DNA of 64,000 nt from Ptychodera flava. Lineage: Eukaryota > Hemichordata > Enteropneusta > Ptychoderidae. The stretch spans positions 20,405,599 to 20,469,598 of the forward strand of contig NC_091933.1 in assembly GCF_041260155.1 (NCBI RefSeq), read 5' to 3'. Below the pieces are notes generated by a model. It worked only from the letters and a program-made list of their open reading frames with translations, did not search any database and was not told the origin of the DNA. Within the stretch, counting starts at the first letter, position 1. Each line of letters begins with the position of its first letter. The translations under genes and the position numbers were made by a program. Below are positions 60,801 to 64,000 of this stretch, in pieces.

Positions 60801-63013
60801 GAATGTTGCACGGGCTGGAAAGCTTTCGCTGAAACCACCTTTTCCGATGAAGTTGAGATCACAGTGGAAATTATCATGCTAGTACAGACTGAACCTAAGT
60901 TGGTTCAAGTTACATTCTCTCCCAAAACCTCCATACTGGAAACAGCCAAGTTTACTGTTTGTGGGTTTTGAATTTACAGTTATTCTGGTGAGACCACTGA
61001 AAAAAGAAATACATGTGAATAATATGACGATTCCTATACCTCCATATTGTAGGTTGTTACATTCAACAAAATGGGTTCATATAGCACCTTTTTTGAAAAA
61101 AATGTGGTACAATGCTCCAGTTTCCGTCAAAATGAAATAAATCAGAGGTGCTTGTTATGGCGTATTTTCTGAAGCTTTTATCAGGTTAGCTCGAGATCTC
61201 ATCATTTTTCATGAGGTTGTAGGGTTAAAACAACATGGTTTAAAATTGAAAAAAAAGCTTTGGCTACAAGTGACAATTGAATGATAAAATGTGTACAAAC
61301 AGAACTGAGATCACATTCTGCTACTTGACGGGTAGGATTGCCGCAAGCTCTGTCTCCAATCTTAATGCACACACAAAACATAAAATGCTATCAGCAGCTT
61401 CAGCCGTAGAAAGGAATGCAGTGATAGGTTGTTGGTTTTTTTACGGATGGATTAAGACGCGGGAGAAAAAAAAAACACTTCAAAAACAATAATATGGAGC
61501 CATAATCTGAGCACATCTACATGTATGCTGAAAAGACTTCACACTGCTTACTCTCAATCTTTTATGAGCAAACACTTGAGACACTCTGCCTACCTTGCTT
61601 GCTTGCCTCTTTGTAATGAGCAAACAGCGTCGATAAGCGGGCATAGTTATAAATTACAAATGAGCCGATCCTGCAGTCCGTCTTGCCTACACTTGTACCA
61701 GTCTGTGATAAGTCCACTTTTACCTGTAAGATAAAAATCAACAGGAAAAAAAAAATGATTGATCTCAAACTGTTCAAACACCTTGTGAAAGTCACATGAA
61801 GCTATCTGACAGTTGACAGCCCAAACTACATTGATATATTTTTTTTCTCCCCAATTTCATATGCTTTACCACTGGATTTTTGTTTTAGTATTCATTTTCA
61901 TCTGTAGACATTCACTGCAGAATTCTGCAATGCTTATGGTAGATTATGCCTCAGGGACAGATATTCGGACTGTCAAATTTTTCTAATCCTTATCTGGTGC
62001 TTGTGGGGTCTCATTTAAAAGCTCCTGGAGTAAGAAAATTTTTTACAGTCTTAGTTTCATGTAAATCAAATATCTTACATTTCCTCATAGAATTAACACT
62101 GGGATCGCAGCCATTTTGAATTTCAAATATCAGTTGGGTAATTTGTTTCTCTAGTACTAAATTTTGTTCGGTGACCCCTGATTTTTATTCTTTATTTTGT
62201 GAGAAAATGGTTGAAAGTTTCATTCAAGAAATTCGGGTCTTTAAGTCTTTCACTTTTGCAGCACATACCAAAACCAGAAGAAACCTAACAAAAATCCTTG
62301 CATTAAGGAAACCTGGAAAACAGTCGACAAAACCTGTTTGAAATACAAAGGATATACCAAAGTCTATCAGATAAAGGGTTAACCTTTTGAGGGCTGTCCT
62401 TTTCCCCCACCAAAATTTTGTTGCAACATCTTACCAATTTTTATGAATTTCTCTGCAATTTTTTTGATAATTTTGGACCAAATGGACATCACTTTCCAAT
62501 GGCTACAGCTTTTGATCAAAATTTTGGGAAAATCTGAAAAAAAATTTGACTGGGTCATATTTTATAAAGGTGACAAAATCTGCGTTTGGTACTCAGAGGG
62601 TTAAAAAACAGGTTTTCTAGATAGTCCACTAAGGCTTGTGCAAGTTGGCTATTCTCTGCATCATGTCCCTTTTACAGCTACTTCATGCTTGCCACTTGAA
62701 CGAACCTGATACATTCATACCTAAGGAGAATTTTTTCCAACTTTCACTTGAAGTTTAAGTACGCTTTTGATGTAAAATAAACATTAAAAGCGAGTGGCTA
62801 GAGAAATGTGGCAAATTTCATTTTGAATTTACAACGTCCGGTACCATTATCAAACCAGATGATCAAGACGGTGTACAAGAGCCTATACCACACTGCTTCA
62901 CTAAAAACCAAGACACTGACCTGTAGGTCACATGACATACTAAAGAAAACAGTAAAGTTGTTCTCCTCGTTGATTATACACCTTTTGAAGGACACAAGTT
63001 GGACTTCACTCAC
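45780..63013 (-). CDS. DALRD3: DALRD3, DALR anticodon-binding domain protein, 5' partial, 5 exons
   Basis: The C-terminal half of DALRD3, an arginyl-tRNA-synthetase-like protein. In mammals it binds tRNA-Arg and helps METTL2 make 3-methylcytosine. Exons in coding order: 63013-62921, 61723-61594, 60604-60420, 54741-54673 and 45899-45780 (stop TAA), all with good splice sites. Phases are 0, 1, 0 and 0 and carry through. Diagnostic text: GSFVIYNYARLSTLF, VYPDLPDVADVDFTLL, ICNFLVNLSQDFSSYYGRVHVL and ARAHLLPTIFARLYLL, matching the known DALR C-terminus in order and spacing. The N-terminal exons lie beyond 64000. Introns are 1.2, 1.0, 5.7 and 8.8 kb, filled with repeats. It is transcribed towards LRIG. 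Confidence 0.93.
48719..49150 (-). other. Unassigned open frame in the DALRD3 intron
   Basis: A 143-codon frame on the same strand as DALRD3, with a hydrophobic start and a charged SEDDSQSSDKK stretch. I recognise no domain. It overlaps the left end of the minisatellite element. It may be a chance frame, an old transposon remnant or an unrecognised exon. Confidence 0.25.
49136..50189. repeat. Minisatellite element bounded by GCTACTATAGAC ends
   Basis: GCTACTATAGAC at about 49137 faces GTCTATAGTAGC ending about 50189. Between them are about six units of about 150 bp carrying GTATACCAAAT and TGACCAAAAATG, an ACAT run (50094-50135) and, near 49270, the AGCTC-type phrase also seen at 25270 and 23920. 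It is the reverse-oriented relative of the array in the RING-gene intron. Confidence 0.7.
50653..50749. repeat. Perfect 40-bp inverted repeat
   Basis: Arms 50653-50692 and 50710-50749 are exact reverse complements, separated by 17 bases. The arm begins AAATCAGTCAAATTAAAACT. The loop repeats part of the arm (AAGTTAGATAT). Confidence 0.95.
54050..54370. repeat. Dispersed repeat, copy A
   Basis: It shares order and wording with 61960-62265 in the same orientation (AGATATTC, GGCCATTTTGAA/GCAGCCATTTTGAA, GGTAATTTGTTTCTCTAGTAC, TTTAAGTCTTTCACTTT). Both copies lie in DALRD3 introns. Confidence 0.75.
54673..54741 (-). CDS. DALRD3: DALRD3 exon (window exon 4)
   Basis: A 69-nt exon encoding 23 residues, ICNFLVNLSQDFSSYYGRVH plus three more, the motif where synthetase DALR domains fold around the tRNA anticodon. 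The acceptor is GTTTTCGATTAG and the donor ACG/GTGAGT; phase 0 on both sides. It is far too short to show as an open frame. Confidence 0.92.
54742..60419 (-). other. DALRD3 intron (5.7 kb)
   Basis: No exon or element recognised. Open frames near 55427-55742, 57014-57376 and 58024-58839 on both strands lack domains and splice context. Confidence 0.5.
60420..60604 (-). CDS. DALRD3: DALRD3 exon (window exon 3)
   Basis: A 185-nt exon with acceptor CCCCTACCTAG and donor CATAGA/GTAAGT. It encodes VYPDLPDVADVDFTLLR and WQLLLHYILPYPSLV, the middle helices of the DALR domain. The segment GPGGQHEPSSSPHAK is a variable loop. Confidence 0.92.
60605..61593 (-). other. DALRD3 intron (1.0 kb)
   Basis: Runs from the donor AAGCAAG/GTAGGC (61594) to the acceptor CCTACCTAG (60605). 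No repeat or gene recognised. Confidence 0.7.
61594..61723 (-). CDS. DALRD3: DALRD3 exon (window exon 2), start of the DALR domain
   Basis: A 130-nt exon with acceptor TATCTTACAG and donor AAGCAAG/GTAGGC. It encodes GSFVIYNYARLSTLFAHYK, the conserved helix of class I synthetase anticodon-binding domains. It ends in phase 1. Confidence 0.92.
61724..62920 (-). other. DALRD3 intron (1.2 kb) with two repeats
   Basis: Contains copy B of the dispersed repeat (about 61960-62265). Also contains a segment bounded by GGGTTAACC (about 62380) and AGAGGGTTAA (about 62598), whose ends resemble the mini-element at 7406-7484. Confidence 0.6.
62921..63013 (-). CDS. DALRD3: DALRD3 exon (window exon 1)
   Basis: A 93-nt exon, 31 residues, starting VSEVQLVSFKRC and ending SCDLQ. 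The acceptor is AAAAATTAG and the donor CTACAG/GTCAGT; phase 0 at both ends. It is the weakest of the five by similarity, but frame and splice sites fit the next exon exactly. Confidence 0.78.
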
Positions 63014-64000
63014 CTAATTTTTCTACGTTAGTTACTGCTTTTTCAAGATTCGGTCAATCACTCAAATTTTGTGCGTGTACATACGAAAATAAAAATTTCA
63101 TCAGGGAAACGTCTTAGCATATCCAGCAACTTTTCAACAAAATTTTGATCTTGTTTATGAAGCAGGATCCATGCAAATCAGGCAATATGTCATTTCACAC
63201 GCGATTAAAATGCCCCATAAAACACAACCTTTGCAGTACTGGACCACTGGGTCGGTCTCTTTGCATGACCTTTTGACCATGTAATCCTAAATTCACATGG
63301 TTTACAGCCAGCCAATCACTCTCACAGAGCTTCAGGGCCGGTATTTGTTGGGAGACAATAAAATTTTCATTTGAAAATTTTTCTAAATATTCATATGGCA
63401 GATACCTACAACATTGCATTGCAAATTCACTCATTTTCTACATCAAAGTACTGTATCATGTCTATGCCATGGCATCATAGTGAGTTTTAATAGGATTTCC
63501 CGCCATCTGCAAGTGAAGTTTGAAATTGTCACTTATTCTTATGATACATTTACCTCTATTGAGTGTGACGGTGTATGTTTGCAGAAGTTCACATTGCACA
63601 TCTATACACATGCCTAGGCTCATGATACCCAGAGACATGCAGACGCATGAGCCAAGGTGATACACAGAGTTTATCGACCTTCAAACACCTTCTGTTTCAC
63701 ATTTATAAAATACAGTCTGGTTTTGTGCACAGCACCAAGCAAATGTATTTCTAGGTGTGTATGTATGTGCCCCTCCATCTGCATGTGTATAAGTATATGT
63801 GCATGTTGAGATTCTTTTCCCACGAGTCGTCCACAAACTACTTGTAGATTGTTGAACCAGGTTGCAGTTTTTTACCACAACTTCATTATGTTAACTACAT
63901 TTCCAACAAACAATCAGAATCGATACCAATCGACATTATTGTCCAAAATAACTCGTGACTCCCGGAGATGGCATGACTACTACTGCATGTACTGTAGGGG
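63014..64000 (-). other. DALRD3 intron running off the window
   Basis: No further DALRD3 exon could be recognised before the window end. The remaining N-terminal exons are expected beyond 64000. Confidence 0.5.

Noticed and set aside
1..64000. tRNA, rRNA, CRISPR arrays, bacterial operons or viral genes
   Set aside because: None seen. The gene structure is eukaryotic throughout, and tandem repeats here lack the repeat-spacer pattern of CRISPR.

Overview
This window looks like a repeat-rich, AT-rich animal nuclear genome. Genes are split into short exons by canonical GT-AG introns, and intergenic and intronic DNA is crowded with DNA transposons, foldback elements and minisatellites. The two host genes are metazoan families. 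The density of short inverted-repeat elements and of AGCTCCGC-type minisatellites would suit a marine invertebrate, perhaps a deuterostome such as a hemichordate, but the sequence alone does not prove the lineage.

Region 1 (1-16.6 kb, + strand): the 3' two thirds of an LRIG gene. Sixteen exons (35-13854) encode most of the leucine-rich repeats, the cysteine-rich C-terminal cap, three immunoglobulin domains, one transmembrane helix and a long cytoplasmic tail. The 5' exons lie before the window. A long 3' UTR or intergenic stretch follows.

Region 2 (16.6-19.6 kb): intergenic DNA with a small inverted-repeat element and an ATCT microsatellite.

Region 3 (19648-42104): a single 22.46 kb DNA transposon. 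Evidence: inverted arms of about 1 kb (19648-21899 and 41069-42104) and a 6-bp flanking duplication AAAAAC (19642-19647 and 42105-42110). It carries two convergent genes. The + strand gene (three exons, 21941-27353) encodes an eight-cysteine RING-like protein with an acidic tail. The - strand gene (two exons, 41058-38412) encodes an integrase-like DDE transposase, now broken by two single-base deletions. A second, rearranged transposase copy lies at 29164-31205. At least five younger elements have inserted into or grown inside the transposon. For three of them the uninterrupted target site can be read elsewhere in the window.

Region 4 (42.1-64 kb, - strand): the 3' half of DALRD3, the tRNA-modification cofactor with a DALR anticodon-binding domain. 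Five small exons (63013-45780) are spread over 17 kb with introns of up to 8.8 kb, and the upstream exons lie beyond the window end. LRIG and DALRD3 are convergent, and the giant transposon sits in the gap between their 3' ends.

The most notable find is the giant transposon: long arms, a 6-bp duplication, an integrase-type transposase and a RING-like partner, with no DNA polymerase, capsid or ATPase recognisable.
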